64,000 bases of DNA from DASVUS01 sp036388675 (GCA_036388675.1 DASVRI010000030.1:62001-126000); one strand, 5' to 3'. Shown: positions 16,206 through 26,003, counted from the stretch's first letter. A program made the numbers and translations. Notes: generated by a model from the sequence alone, not told the origin.

Positions 16206-17333
16206 ATGTTACCGATTCAACATCAGACCAAGACACAGGCGCTTCGCGAGCACCTCGCGCAACTCATCGGCACAATGGAGCCTCATGCGAAACTGCCCAC
16301 CATGCGCGAGCTTTGTGCAACGCTGCGAGTGAGTCCTATGACTGTGAATCGTGCCCTGAGCGAACTGGAGGCGCACGGTGCGATTTATCGTCGTCAGGGA
16401 TCGGGAACTTACGTGGCGGCGCGTGTAGAAATCCCGGAATCAAAACCGACTATCGGCCTGGTCTACGACCGCGATGTTTTTGGTTCCGGCATGTCTCCGT
16501 TCGGTGGACTACTTATAGAAGCCGCGCGTCAACGCGCCGAATCGCACGATGAACGGTTCAGTTTTTATTTTGCGATGCCCTCTGCGGATGGCATGCCGGT
16601 GCATGATGACCTGGTGCAGGCGCTCCAGGAAAAACGCCTTAACGGTGTTCTCTTCGTCGGTGAACAGAACCCGCAAGCTTTGCAGTGGCTGCAACAGCAA
16701 GCGGTTCCACTGGTGGCCCTGGCCTACACACCAATTGCGCCCTATCGCGTCAAAATCGATCATGCGCACGCGGTGCGGCTCGGCGTCAAGGCGCTGGCCG
16801 AGCAGGGCTGCCGTCGCATCGGTTTGTGGATTCCCCACGGTGTCGGTCTCGGGCGAACTGGCAAGCAGAAATCGTTTCCTGAACTGGATGCTTTTAAACA
16901 AGCGCTTAAGAGGCATAATCTGCCCTACAATCCCGAGTGGGTGTGGCAACTGGATTCGCTCACCAGTGACGTTCCCCTGGACGCTGAACCCAACCAGGAA
17001 CAGGGCCTGCGTGCCGCGCACGAAGTCTTCAGCAAGAAGAACAAAGCGAGTGCTACGCACGTTCCGGACGCTCTGATTATTGATGATGACATGATGACGC
17101 GTGGTGCACTGGTAGCATTCGACAAACTGGGCATTCGCGCCGGCAGCAACATCAAAGTCGCCTCGCACACTAACCGTGGCTCCACGGTGCTGACCGGCTA
17201 CGAAGACGAATTAATCCTGATCGAAGTTGACCCCGCAGAAATCGTTCAAGCCATGTTTGACATGCTGGAATCACTGATGCAGGGCCAGACTCCTGCTGCA
17301 ACCATCGTCATCAAACCGCACCTCGCACGCTGA
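16206..17333 (+). CDS. Transcriptional regulator: GntR-type HTH fused to LacI-type effector domain
   Basis: 375 residues from the first ATG (16206); a TTG at 16161 would overlap the putative operator. N-terminal winged helix (about 1-70): KLPTMRELCATLRVSPMTVN then RALSELEAHGAIYRRQGSGT. The rest is a periplasmic-binding-like sensor domain: PTIGLVYDRDVFG, NGVLFVGEQNP, VKIDHAHAVRLGVKALAEQG, DALIIDDDMMTRGALVAFDK and IRAGSNIKVASHTNRG. This AraR-like architecture senses sugars or related metabolites and represses adjacent genes. It sits between the micro-ORF unit and the VIT-domain gene. Confidence 0.88.
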   Translation: MLPIQHQTKTQALREHLAQLIGTMEPHAKLPTMRELCATLRVSPMTVNRALSELEAHGAIYRRQGSGTYVAARVEIPESKPTIGLVYDRDVFGSGMSPFGGLLIEAARQRAESHDERFSFYFAMPSADGMPVHDDLVQALQEKRLNGVLFVGEQNPQALQWLQQQAVPLVALAYTPIAPYRVKIDHAHAVRLGVKALAEQGCRRIGLWIPHGVGLGRTGKQKSFPELDAFKQALKRHNLPYNPEWVWQLDSLTSDVPLDAEPNQEQGLRAAHEVFSKKNKASATHVPDALIIDDDMMTRGALVAFDKLGIRAGSNIKVASHTNRGSTVLTGYEDELILIEVDPAEIVQAMFDMLESLMQGQTPAATIVIKPHLAR

Positions 17334-17439
17334 ACTTCCTACGACTTTTTGCCCTAATTTATTCGCTTCCTTTCACCTGCCTTTCAGCGTGCTGGAATTT
17401 TGGAAGAATTGGCTTTTCATCTATTGTGCAATCTCTAAA

Positions 17440-17465
17440 TTGATATTATCTTATTGCCAATATCA
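17440..17465 (+). promoter_or_regulatory. Candidate operator upstream of the VIT-domain gene
   Basis: TGATATT (17441-17447), 11 bases, AATATCA (17459-17465): a perfect 7-bp dyad, with the left half extended to the same TTGATATTATC found before the regulator gene. It ends 21 bases before the ATG, where a bound repressor would block transcription or initiation. Confidence 0.55.
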
Positions 17466-17486
17466 GAAGTATAGGGAGGTAAAGTG

Positions 17487-20400
17487 ATGATACAAAACGA
17501 GCATCAGATGTTATCGCACCCGACGAAAAAGCGCGGGCATTTTGCAAGCGCGTTTTTCTTGCTTGCTCTGACAGTGCTGGCCAGCATGGTTCTTCTGGCG
17601 TCATCTGCCGGTGCGCAGGTGTTGCTGAAGCCTAACGGTCAAAATGCCATGCCGCTGCGTACAAAAGCCTTGAAGGCCGATGTTGACATTCGGGGTCAGT
17701 TCGCCGGCATGGATATGGAGATGACCTTTCAAAACGAGACGCACGAGCGCATTGAAGCCGACTTTATTTACACGGTTCCCGATGGCGCAGTTGTAACCTA
17801 TTTTGCATATTGGTTTGGCGACGAGAAAGTCGTTGCACGCGTGGTGGAAAAACAGCGTGCCGCCGCCATTTATCAGCATATTACCTCGCGTATGCGCGAC
17901 CCGGCTCTGGTAGAAATGATTGGCAAGAACACATTTCGCGCACGTATTTTTCCAGTTATGCCGGATGCCGATCTGCGGGTGCAAATGCGCTATGTGCAGA
18001 CGCTGTCATCCGACGAGCGTGGTGTTGCTTATCGCTTCCCTATGCGACCCGCAGAGGAAGGCAAAGGCATTCTGGATAGCTTGAACGTCAACGTCAACAT
18101 CACTCCTGATGCCGGGTTGCAGAAGGTTATCAACAACTACAGCCTGCCCGTAAAGATGGAAGGAGGCCGCTATCACCTTTCGTTACGCCAAAGCAACTAT
18201 CGACCTGCACAAGACCTTCAAATAAGACTGCTGCGAAGTTCGGCTGCCTTGCGCGCGGCATTGTATGCGGCCCCCTCCGGCGGGACCGACGGCTTCTTCG
18301 CTGTGGCGCTTACACCCAACCGGAAAATAGCCAGGCCCGTTGTAAAAATCAGCGGCGTCAAAACTTACAGTCTGCTGTTCAGCAAATTGGGCGCGCTAGC
18401 CGCCAACGACGAACTCGTTGTCTGTGGGCGTTACAAGGGCAGCGGTCAGGCTCTTGTCCGTGTTACAGATGCGACATCTCCCCAGAGTGCGGCGCTACAG
18501 CAATATGTTGCGTTTGGGGCGCGTCGAGAAGATAACAACCTCGCGGCCAAGCTGTGGGCGGCGCTGCGTATTCAGGTGCTCAGTGCTAACCCCAGGAACC
18601 GTGATGCCGTGATCCAGTTGAGTACTCGTCACACCTTGCCCAGCAAGTTCACGTCTTGGCTGGCCGTGCCCAGAGACGAATTAGAGCGCTACAAAAGCGA
18701 AATGATAACAGCCGACATGGCGCTTGCCGGTCGTGCCCTGGCGATGCAAATTGCCAATGGTCGTGGACAAAGCCCCGGCGCACGACGATTGCGCCTGCGC
18801 TTTGATGAACTGGCGAAGCGCCTTGGTAACGACCCCAAAGATCAGCTACAGGTTTATCTGCAAGCGACACTGCGCGATCTCTCGTCCAGGCAAATGGAAC
18901 AACAGTACTCAACGAGTCCGCACCGGCAGCCGGGGCGTGTTTTGCAGCGCCAGATCACACGACTACAGCGGATTGTTATGCACAACCGGCGTTCAAGTGA
19001 ACCGATTTACATTATCGAAGACGAAATGCGGGTGGCGGGCAGAGCCCTGGCCGATGAAGTGGCACGGGCCGGTGCAAACAGCCCACGGGCCAGGCGCCTG
19101 CGCACTCGCATCAAAACCTTGTCGAAAGAAAGCTATGACTTCAGTTACCTGGCCGAAGGAGAATTGCAAAGCAGAATGTCACACATCGCAACGGAGTATG
19201 TGACAGCCAAGTACGCGCCGCACCCGGATGCGAGGCGCCTTTCCCGCCTCAGGCAGCAGGTGATGCGTCTGGCGCAGGCAACGCGTTCGTCCCAAAAGCA
19301 AGTTTTCCAAGAGGCGGAGCGCTCGTATGCCGATGCGGAAATCCGACAAACCGTGCATCAAATAACTCGTGATACGGTAGCCGGACGTGAGAACAGCGAT
19401 GCGGCTCTTCAGTTACGACGTCGACTCGATGAACTCGCAACACGCACCAGCTACAACACGCGCGATTTGCTCACCCAACAATTTCAAGAAGAGAAAGCCA
19501 GAATCCACAACGACCTTCTGACAGAAAAATACAGTTTGCAACCAGACTCAACGCGACTTGAAGACTTGCAAGCACAACTTGGGCGTTTGGAGAAAGCCGC
19601 GGGAACGCGCCTGTATGACGCAGAAAGCTTGAAGTGGCAAACCGCGAGTGTAATAGGGCGCGAGTTACAGCAAAGTCGCGACCGCTATGTACAAGAGCTG
19701 CGCAAAGACAAAACGGATGCGACGCTGTTGCGCCGTCTTGAAGAGCACATGGACACGCTCGCCGCTAACCCCGGCTACATCGGCCCGACAGATCACTACT
19801 GGGGCGCTTCAACAGAGCAAAAACAATTGGCCAACCTCAAGACGCCGTTGCATCATCCGAAAGTTGTGGGCTTGCGCGACGAATTGGATGCGCTTAACGC
19901 GGAATACGAAGCGCTACGCAAGAGTGGTGACCATGCGAAGCTGCCCCAACTGCGCAAGCAACGTGGCGAAACGATTGACCGCATCGATTACGCAGTGAAG
20001 TATTACCTGCGCCTGGGCGACCCACTGATCTCGATTGAGGCACCGGCTGATGCGCAGCAGGTGATCGCTATTCTGCCCAGCGGCGAAATCAAGCGTTTGA
20101 TCTTCGATGCGGATCTCAGGAAGTGGCAGGCACGTTTCGATGTTCCTTCCTATGCCAAGGAAGGCGAGTACTCGATACGCATCATTGTGGTGCTGCATGA
20201 TGGAACTCGACGTCAGATGACGATGCGTTACAGTGTCGATATGACGGCACCAGGCGGCAAGGGCCAGGCTGCAATCGTCAACGGTGTAAGCGCCGCTATG
20301 AACGCTAATACCGATGCCACCCATATGAACAGCGGCACCGCAAGCGGCACTGAGCCGAGGCTGCGCCTGGAGATTGATACCGATGCCGGTACAACACGTG

Positions 20401-20597
20401 TGTTTGCGCTGCTGCCGTGGGGCGACAAGGTCGAGATGAAGCCATCCACTGTGGACGAGCATCGCTTCATGGCTAACGTGCCGCTGCCGAGTACTCACAG
20501 GACAACTGGCAACACTGCACACTCCAATGTTGTGACCTACATCCTGACCGATAAGGCTCACAACCGAACAGTTATAACCGTTGACATGACAAAGTGA
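17487..20597 (+). CDS. Giant secreted VIT-domain protein with long helical region
   Basis: 1036 residues; AGGGAGG upstream. The signal/anchor is LALTVLASMVLLASSAGAQ. Residues about 55-190 are a vault/inter-alpha-trypsin (VIT) domain: ADVDIRGQFAGMDMEMTFQN, IEADFIYTVPDGAVVTYFAY, RMRDPALVEMIGKNTFRARI, FPVMPDADLRVQMRYVQTL. In most bacterial VIT proteins a von Willebrand A domain follows; I see no MIDAS (DxSxS) here. Instead about 450 residues of charged helices follow, with repeated units around GRALAMQIANGRGQSPGARR and RRLRTRI/KTLSKES, then two beta-rich segments near the C-terminus (IRIIVVLHDGTRRQMTMRYS). Probably an envelope adhesion or assembly protein. Confidence 0.78.
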   Translation: MIQNEHQMLSHPTKKRGHFASAFFLLALTVLASMVLLASSAGAQVLLKPNGQNAMPLRTKALKADVDIRGQFAGMDMEMTFQNETHERIEADFIYTVPDGAVVTYFAYWFGDEKVVARVVEKQRAAAIYQHITSRMRDPALVEMIGKNTFRARIFPVMPDADLRVQMRYVQTLSSDERGVAYRFPMRPAEEGKGILDSLNVNVNITPDAGLQKVINNYSLPVKMEGGRYHLSLRQSNYRPAQDLQIRLLRSSAALRAALYAAPSGGTDGFFAVALTPNRKIARPVVKISGVKTYSLLFSKLGALAANDELVVCGRYKGSGQALVRVTDATSPQSAALQQYVAFGARREDNNLAAKLWAALRIQVLSANPRNRDAVIQLSTRHTLPSKFTSWLAVPRDELERYKSEMITADMALAGRALAMQIANGRGQSPGARRLRLRFDELAKRLGNDPKDQLQVYLQATLRDLSSRQMEQQYSTSPHRQPGRVLQRQITRLQRIVMHNRRSSEPIYIIEDEMRVAGRALADEVARAGANSPRARRLRTRIKTLSKESYDFSYLAEGELQSRMSHIATEYVTAKYAPHPDARRLSRLRQQVMRLAQATRSSQKQVFQEAERSYADAEIRQTVHQITRDTVAGRENSDAALQLRRRLDELATRTSYNTRDLLTQQFQEEKARIHNDLLTEKYSLQPDSTRLEDLQAQLGRLEKAAGTRLYDAESLKWQTASVIGRELQQSRDRYVQELRKDKTDATLLRRLEEHMDTLAANPGYIGPTDHYWGASTEQKQLANLKTPLHHPKVVGLRDELDALNAEYEALRKSGDHAKLPQLRKQRGETIDRIDYAVKYYLRLGDPLISIEAPADAQQVIAILPSGEIKRLIFDADLRKWQARFDVPSYAKEGEYSIRIIVVLHDGTRRQMTMRYSVDMTAPGGKGQAAIVNGVSAAMNANTDATHMNSGTASGTEPRLRLEIDTDAGTTRVFALLPWGDKVEMKPSTVDEHRFMANVPLPSTHRTTGNTAHSNVVTYILTDKAHNRTVITVDMTK

Positions 20598-20658
20598 ATT
20601 GCGCGGCAGGGACGACATTCTGCATCGTCGCCTGCCGCTCTTCCAGAGTGATTTTCTT

Positions 20659-22266
20659 ATGAAGCTCTTCATCACTGCTTCGATGCTGTTTGCGCTGCTG
20701 CTCGCTGTTTTGTGTGCCGGATGCCGTTCTCTGGCCGCTACACTTGCACCACCACGGATGGTAACTGCTGCGGACACCGTGTTTACGAGTACTCGCCAAG
20801 TCACCTGCTTATTGCTGGGCGAAGACAACCTGTGGGTCGGTACCAGTGGCGGTGTGTTGCAGCGCAGTGCGCAAGGACAATGGCGCAAGTGGACACGCGC
20901 TGATGGCTTGCCCTCGCATGAAGTGCGAAATATTGCATTTGAGCAAGGCACCATACGAGTAATCACACCGCGCGGAGCCGTTCAGTGGAACGATGACCGC
21001 TGGGTGCCCGCGTCCGCCTCTGTGCGCGAAGCGAATCGCTACGAAGGTGTGACGGCACAGTGGCGTGGACAAACGATTATCGCAGACCTTGACAGATTGG
21101 TCATTGCCAATGGTGCTCAGTTACCGGCGAAATCGCAGCGAATATTACCGTTCCCGCCTTCGAGTGGCACGCACATCAGTGCCTTGACGACATATGGCGA
21201 AGCGGCGCAGCAAAGCCTGTGGGCGGCTGTGTTTGGCGATGGATTATGGCAATATGACGGAGAAAGGTGGCAGCGTCTACAACTCGATTTGCCCCGAGAA
21301 GCTCGTGACATCACTGCTCTGGCATACGACGAAAAACGCCGCATGCTGTGGCTGGGAACGCGCCGCAATGGTGTCTGGAGCCGTAATGAAAAAAACGGAG
21401 AGTGGACACAATTTTTGCAAACTGGTGAAATGTTCGACCACAATGTGCAGGCGCTGACTGCCTTCGGGGGAGTGCTTGCTGTGAGTACTCTGGAAGACGG
21501 TTTATGCCGATTTTACAATGGCAGTTGGCAGCATGAGAGTGATGATCAACTTTCTTCTGTGGCGCCACGTCAGATGGCGGTGTTGAACGGCACGCTTTAC
21601 GTGCGGCATGGCAGCGGAAAAATTGACAGCTTCGATGGTCAGCAATGGACACGAGATGTCTTTTCGAAATTGCCGCGTAAGAAGGCATCGGCCATTGCTG
21701 CAAACGAAAATAAATTATTCGTGGCGCAGTGGGGCGGCTGGAGCGAATGGGATGGTGCAACCTGGACGCACTTTCTGGCCATACCGGAATTGCAGGGTTT
21801 ATCTCTTATGAGCCTCTATCCCGATGGAGATCGCCTGTGGATCGGCACGCAAAAGCGCGGGCTGGGCGAGTACTCACATCGGGATGGGCGCTTTACCTGG
21901 CATGATGAACGGCATGGCATGCCCGACGATTGGATAACCTGCATTACCAAAATTGATAATGTGCTTTATGCCGGAACTTTTGTCGGCGGACTGGCTCGCT
22001 ATGACGGCAAAAAGTGGCACGACATTCCTCAACTGCGCGGTGAAAACGTGACGGCGCTGGAGGCAAACGGGCAGGGCAGCTTGTTCATCGCGACTCGCAA
22101 TGGTGTGTGGCAACAATCGCGCCAGGGCACATTAGCAAAACTGCCGCAGCAATGGCTCGATACGGAAGCACAGGCCCTGCTTGCCGTGCCGCAGGGCCTG
22201 TTGATTGGAATGCGCACCGGGCTGTTCTTTGTCGTGAATGAGTCCTTGAAGCCGGTTGATAAATAG
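20659..22266 (+). CDS. Beta-propeller lipoprotein (two-component regulator propeller repeats)
   Basis: 535 residues from the ATG at 20659. The N-terminus has a hydrophobic core and lipobox LCAGC, so a lipoprotein. The body is propeller blades recognisable as LWVGTSGGVLQR, LWAAVFGDGLWQYDGERW, LWLGTRRNGVWSRNEKNGEW, LAVSTLEDGLCRFYNGSW, LWIGTQKRGLGEYSHRDGRF and LYAGTFVGGLARYDGKKW. Such repeats form the sensor halves of hybrid two-component systems, but here no transmembrane kinase is attached. It follows the VIT gene by 61 bases, so both are probably co-transcribed, perhaps as surface partners. Three GAGTACTC sites inside. Confidence 0.85.
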   Translation: MKLFITASMLFALLLAVLCAGCRSLAATLAPPRMVTAADTVFTSTRQVTCLLLGEDNLWVGTSGGVLQRSAQGQWRKWTRADGLPSHEVRNIAFEQGTIRVITPRGAVQWNDDRWVPASASVREANRYEGVTAQWRGQTIIADLDRLVIANGAQLPAKSQRILPFPPSSGTHISALTTYGEAAQQSLWAAVFGDGLWQYDGERWQRLQLDLPREARDITALAYDEKRRMLWLGTRRNGVWSRNEKNGEWTQFLQTGEMFDHNVQALTAFGGVLAVSTLEDGLCRFYNGSWQHESDDQLSSVAPRQMAVLNGTLYVRHGSGKIDSFDGQQWTRDVFSKLPRKKASAIAANENKLFVAQWGGWSEWDGATWTHFLAIPELQGLSLMSLYPDGDRLWIGTQKRGLGEYSHRDGRFTWHDERHGMPDDWITCITKIDNVLYAGTFVGGLARYDGKKWHDIPQLRGENVTALEANGQGSLFIATRNGVWQQSRQGTLAKLPQQWLDTEAQALLAVPQGLLIGMRTGLFFVVNESLKPVDK

Positions 22267-22286
22267 GAACAGGATGCTGCCCCCGG

Positions 22287-22880
22287 TTAGCGCTGCGTGA
22301 ATACCAGGTCGCATGCATCGGCAGGCATCCAGTGGCGCTCCTGGCCTTTCCATTTAACGTTGCAGCCGATGGGATTTGTCAGTTCAAGCGGCGGGTTATC
22401 GCCGCGCAGCAATGCTTCAACAGCATCTTGCAATTCGTGTGTTGTTTCCAGACCGGGGTTGCGCGGGTTGTCGTCCATGCGACCCGTGTAGCGCAGCTTA
22501 CGATCTTCGTCGAAAACGTAATAATGCGGCGTGCGCAACGCGCCGTAAGCCAGTGCCATTTCCTGTGATTCATCGCGCAGATAGGGAAACATGAACCCTT
22601 TCTGCCGCGCATTCTCCACCATGTGCTCGAACGAATCGGTAGGGTGGTTTTCCTGCTCGTTGGAGTTGATGGCTGCAAAGGCCACACCACGAACCGAGTA
22701 CGTGTCGAAGAACTGCTTCATGCGCTCTTCGCTGCCGATGACATACGGGCAGTGATTACAACTAAAGACAATTACGAGTACGCGTGCGTCCTTGAAACTG
22801 TTGAGCGAGTAGCTTTGTCCATCAACTCCGGGCAAGTTGAAATCGGGTGCACGCTCGCCGATTTGCAATGTAAAGGCCAT
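22287..22880 (-). CDS. Thioredoxin-like / AhpC-TSA family protein
   Basis: 197 residues from the ATG at 22880-22878, preceded by CAGGAGA. Thioredoxin fold with IGERAPDFNLPGVDGQSYSL, VLVIVFSCNHCPYVIGSEER (redox CxxC), GVAFAAINSNEQENHPTDSF and TPHYYVFDEDRKLRYTGRMD. This is the cytosolic resA-like/peroxiredoxin-like family that occurs singly in many environmental bacteria; no signal peptide is seen. Convergent with the propeller gene, 20 bases apart. Confidence 0.88.
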   Translation of the reverse strand: MAFTLQIGERAPDFNLPGVDGQSYSLNSFKDARVLVIVFSCNHCPYVIGSEERMKQFFDTYSVRGVAFAAINSNEQENHPTDSFEHMVENARQKGFMFPYLRDESQEMALAYGALRTPHYYVFDEDRKLRYTGRMDDNPRNPGLETTHELQDAVEALLRGDNPPLELTNPIGCNVKWKGQERHWMPADACDLVFTQR

Positions 22881-23022
22881 GCTGTATTCTCCTGAACTTT
22901 TGCAACTATTATTGCCGGACTGATATTGCAACACAATGCACACTGTGAAGCATGACGCGTTTTAGCCAGTAATCTTCGCGTCATCCATGACTTATCAAGG
23001 AATCATTATGTCCCGATAAGCG

Positions 23023-23760
23023 TTACAGGCGATCTAAGCGTCCGCCATCGGCACGCACCTCAGCGCCCTGTATGAAGGTCGATTGATCGGAAGCGAGATA
23101 GGCTATGACTTCAGCCAGATCTTCCGGCTTGCCAACATAATCGGGATTTACTTGTTCCGTACCGGATGCGACATTCGGGTTGCTCCACAACATCGGTGTG
23201 TCGATGGCTCCGGGTAATACAGCGTTGACGCGAATATTCTTGGCTTTGCCTTCGAGCGATGCCGAACGAGTCAACGAATTAACGGCGGCTTTCGCAGCGG
23301 CGTAGGGCGCTACGAGTGGTGTGGTTTCCACAGCGTGAATGCTTGATACGTTCACGATGGCGCCACCGTTGGGCATGTGCAGGAAGGCTTGTTTCGTAAA
23401 GTAAAATGCACCCAGTAAATCAACGCTGAGAATGTGATTCCAGTCATCAGCCGTAAGTTCTTGCAGTGGCTTAAACACCATCAATCCGGCGTTATTGACG
23501 ACCAAATCCAGGCGCCCGAATCGATCGAGCGTTTGCTGCACGGTTGCTTCGACTTGCTCTTCTTTCGATACATCGCAGGCGCTGGGTAAAGCATCCGGTG
23601 CGCCGGCATTTTTGACCTCGGCAGCCGCTTTTTGTGCAGCTTCCAACTTCAAGTCGGCGATGACGACACGCGCGCCTTCGCTGCCCAGGCGCTTTGCTGT
23701 CGCCAGCCCGATGCCGCTGGCGGCTCCTGTCACAATCGCGACCTTATCTTGAAAACGCAT
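23023..23760 (-). CDS. Short-chain dehydrogenase/reductase (SDR)
   Basis: 245 residues, classical SDR length. NAD(P)-binding TGAASGIGLATAKRLG, structural NNAG, and the catalytic Ser-Tyr-Lys in NVSSIHAVETTPLVAPYAAAK (Ser in NVSS, YAAAK). The Asp in VVIADLKLE after the second strand favours NAD(H). Substrate not deducible; neighbours (GH1-like glycosidase) suggest a sugar or polyol. It is 26 bases downstream of the GH1-like gene on the same strand. Frame starts with ATG at 23760-23758, preceded by GGGAGG. Confidence 0.92.
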   Translation of the reverse strand: MRFQDKVAIVTGAASGIGLATAKRLGSEGARVVIADLKLEAAQKAAAEVKNAGAPDALPSACDVSKEEQVEATVQQTLDRFGRLDLVVNNAGLMVFKPLQELTADDWNHILSVDLLGAFYFTKQAFLHMPNGGAIVNVSSIHAVETTPLVAPYAAAKAAVNSLTRSASLEGKAKNIRVNAVLPGAIDTPMLWSNPNVASGTEQVNPDYVGKPEDLAEVIAYLASDQSTFIQGAEVRADGGRLDRL

Positions 23761-23786
23761 TCGTGCCTCCCTGAGTGCTGAAGTTC

Positions 23787-25100
23787 TTACCGGCCACCAT
23801 CGGGGTTGGCCGGCGCAGTTGATGGCGCATGGCGCCGCAGACGTGCTTCACGACCGTTGCGAATCGCGAACCAATCGTCATATTCGCTGGGCAATTCAAA
23901 GGGCACAGTGAGGCAAACGCTTTGCGTGGGCAACACATCTCGCCAGTCGTTGATGAGTTGCTTATAGGCATCGCCCACGGGACGAATGTTGCGATCTAAA
24001 TCGAAGAGTCCCAGCGCATTGACGTGGCCGTTCTTTTCGCGCAGGGCGCTGTCCCAATCGACCTGGTCGGTCAGTGAGTACCAGGTGAAGCCGACAATCG
24101 GCACGCCTTCATTGCGCAGATGCAGAACGTTCGACCACTCCTTCCACAACCAGTACACGGCTTCATCGCCTTTTGGCCCCTGCACCAGATTTGTTTCGGT
24201 GTGCATTACCGGCAAACGATAGCGGTCGTAGTATTGCCAGGTAATCTCGTCATAACCAAAGACTTCACCCGCTGCATAGGTGCTGCCGTCGGGGCAAACG
24301 CGATGTTCATTGGTAACGTAATAATCGTTACCCATGATGCAATGTTGCTTGACGCGGTTGCCTTGAAAGAAGTGATATTCGTCGCGCGTCATGCCGTTGT
24401 CGAGCAAATACTCATACATCTCCGATTCGATGCGGCGGCCATAGTTGAGGTCGAGCGACAGAAAGCGCCGCGCGTTCATGATCTCGGCAGGGCCGATGGC
24501 AGTCGGATTCTCGGCATGAAAATACTCGGACGATTCGCTTTGCACAAAGAGCGCGTGCGGGCGCGCATCGAGAATCGCCTGCATGGCCAGAACGTTTGCC
24601 TTCACGATGTGCTTGAGCGCCGTGACAAAGGCGCGGTCGCTGCTTTCCTGCTCGTTCCACCAGCCATAATGCGCCGAGAACAGGGCGCAAATATACATCT
24701 CGTTGACCGGAGTGTAAATCTGCACCCAGGGAAAACGTGTGGCGAAGTCGCGCGCATATATGGCGAAGAGTTGCGGAAAATCGGGGTTCTGAAAGTTGCC
24801 GATCCAGTCGGGTACGCCGAAGTGACACAGGTCGGTAATCGGCACGATGTCGCGCTTTTTCAAGTCGTTGTATGTTTCGTCGGCAAACGACCAATCGTAT
24901 TGGCTGGGGCCAAGCCATGTGCGATGCAGCGGCGGGCCGTAACGCAAAAACGAAATCCCCAATTCCTGCACGCAATCGAAGTCTTCGCGCCAGCGGTTGT
25001 AGTGGCCGCACTCCTCCATCTCGTCGCGGCGCACGCGCCCGTTTTCGATGGTGGGGATACTGTTTTCAATGCCGGTCGCAAACATGAACATCGGCCTCAT
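23787..25100 (-). CDS. Family 1-like glycoside hydrolase
   Basis: 437 residues from the ATG at 25100-25098, with AGGAGA upstream; a longer frame to 25271 adds residues with no homology signal. TIM barrel with ELGISFLRYGPPLHRTWLGP, DIVPITDLCHFGVPDWIGNF, IYTPVNEMYICALF (acid/base Glu of the TxNE motif), LPVMHTETNLV (likely nucleophile Glu), FTWYSLTDQVDWDSALREKN and VNALGLFDLD. These match the GH1 beta-glucosidase fold though the YxTENG motif is replaced by MHTETN. No signal peptide, so it would act on imported oligosaccharides or glycosides. Confidence 0.85.
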   Translation of the reverse strand: MRPMFMFATGIENSIPTIENGRVRRDEMEECGHYNRWREDFDCVQELGISFLRYGPPLHRTWLGPSQYDWSFADETYNDLKKRDIVPITDLCHFGVPDWIGNFQNPDFPQLFAIYARDFATRFPWVQIYTPVNEMYICALFSAHYGWWNEQESSDRAFVTALKHIVKANVLAMQAILDARPHALFVQSESSEYFHAENPTAIGPAEIMNARRFLSLDLNYGRRIESEMYEYLLDNGMTRDEYHFFQGNRVKQHCIMGNDYYVTNEHRVCPDGSTYAAGEVFGYDEITWQYYDRYRLPVMHTETNLVQGPKGDEAVYWLWKEWSNVLHLRNEGVPIVGFTWYSLTDQVDWDSALREKNGHVNALGLFDLDRNIRPVGDAYKQLINDWRDVLPTQSVCLTVPFELPSEYDDWFAIRNGREARLRRHAPSTAPANPDGGR

Positions 25101-25309
25101 GCCTATCTCCTGATGACGTGGATTGGTCTGACAACGCAGTGTGGCAAGAGAAAAGTGCAATCCAGCAGCCACGCTCAAGAGCATTAGCCCGGCGTGTCGT
25201 AAACCCTGTCGAGTACTCGGAAAAGCTGCCGCGCATTGCTTGACAACGTAACACCCGGCAGCGCGCTCCATATAAACTAGGGCAGCATCTCATAATAGGG
25301 GGATTCCTA

Positions 25310-25981
25310 ATGCCACGACTATTAGTTGTTTCACACACCGAGGGTTTTCGTCACTCCGCAATTGAAACGGGTGAGAAAGTCCTAAGCGAGTTGGCAGGCC
25401 AGAGTGGAGATTTGCACCTCGACTTCTGCCGCAATGCAGAAGATGTACACCGCATGCTGACACCTGAGCATTTGAAGAACTATGATGGTGTCTTTTTTAA
25501 CAATACCACGGGCGATCTGGGCATTCCCGACTTGCCGGGGTTCCTCGATTGGATTGCGGGAGGAAAAGCCTTTATCGGTGCGCACGCGGCAGCCGACACC
25601 TATCACAATCAACCGGCTTATCTGGACATGGTTGGTGGTGAATTCATCACTCACGGCGAGCAGTGCGAAGTTGAAATCAGAGTGGAGAACGCGCAGCATC
25701 CCGCCGTTGCGCATCTAGGATCGAGTCACAAGATTTTTGAAGAAATTTATGAGCTAAGAGCCACGCGCGAGGGCAAAACGGTTTTGCTGTCACTGGATAC
25801 ACATCCACCGGATGGCCACGCCGAAGCCGGTGAGCCGGGCGATTTTCTGCTTGCCTGGACAAAAAGCCACGGACAGGGTCGTGTCTTTTACACAGCGCTC
25901 GGGCATCGTGAGGACATCTGGGAAAGTGCTCCGTTTCAGCAACATTTGAAGGCGGGTCTGCAGTGGGCACTCGGTCAATAA
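25310..25981 (+). CDS. ThuA-domain protein
   Basis: 223 residues; ATAGGGGG lies 9 bases before the ATG. ThuA-like glutamine-amidotransferase fold: LLVVSHTEGFRHSAIETGEK, DGVFFNNTTGDLGIPD, GGKAFIGAHAAADTYHNQPA, MVGGEFITHGEQCEVEIRVE, and GRVFYTALGHREDIWESAPF at the C-terminus. ThuA domains are linked to trehalose and other sugar utilisation but the exact reaction is unsettled. No signal peptide. It is 22 bases upstream of the CARF-like gene. Confidence 0.9.
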   Translation: MPRLLVVSHTEGFRHSAIETGEKVLSELAGQSGDLHLDFCRNAEDVHRMLTPEHLKNYDGVFFNNTTGDLGIPDLPGFLDWIAGGKAFIGAHAAADTYHNQPAYLDMVGGEFITHGEQCEVEIRVENAQHPAVAHLGSSHKIFEEIYELRATREGKTVLLSLDTHPPDGHAEAGEPGDFLLAWTKSHGQGRVFYTALGHREDIWESAPFQQHLKAGLQWALGQ

Positions 25982-26003
25982 AGGCGAAGTCCTGCTTTAT
26001 TCC

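Noticed and set aside
19914..20966. 350-codon frame antisense to the VIT gene end and propeller start
   Set aside because: Crosses two supported genes and has no start signal.
24120..25187. 355-codon frame antisense to the GH1-like gene
   Set aside because: Shadow of a gene with clear catalytic motifs on the other strand; no start signal.
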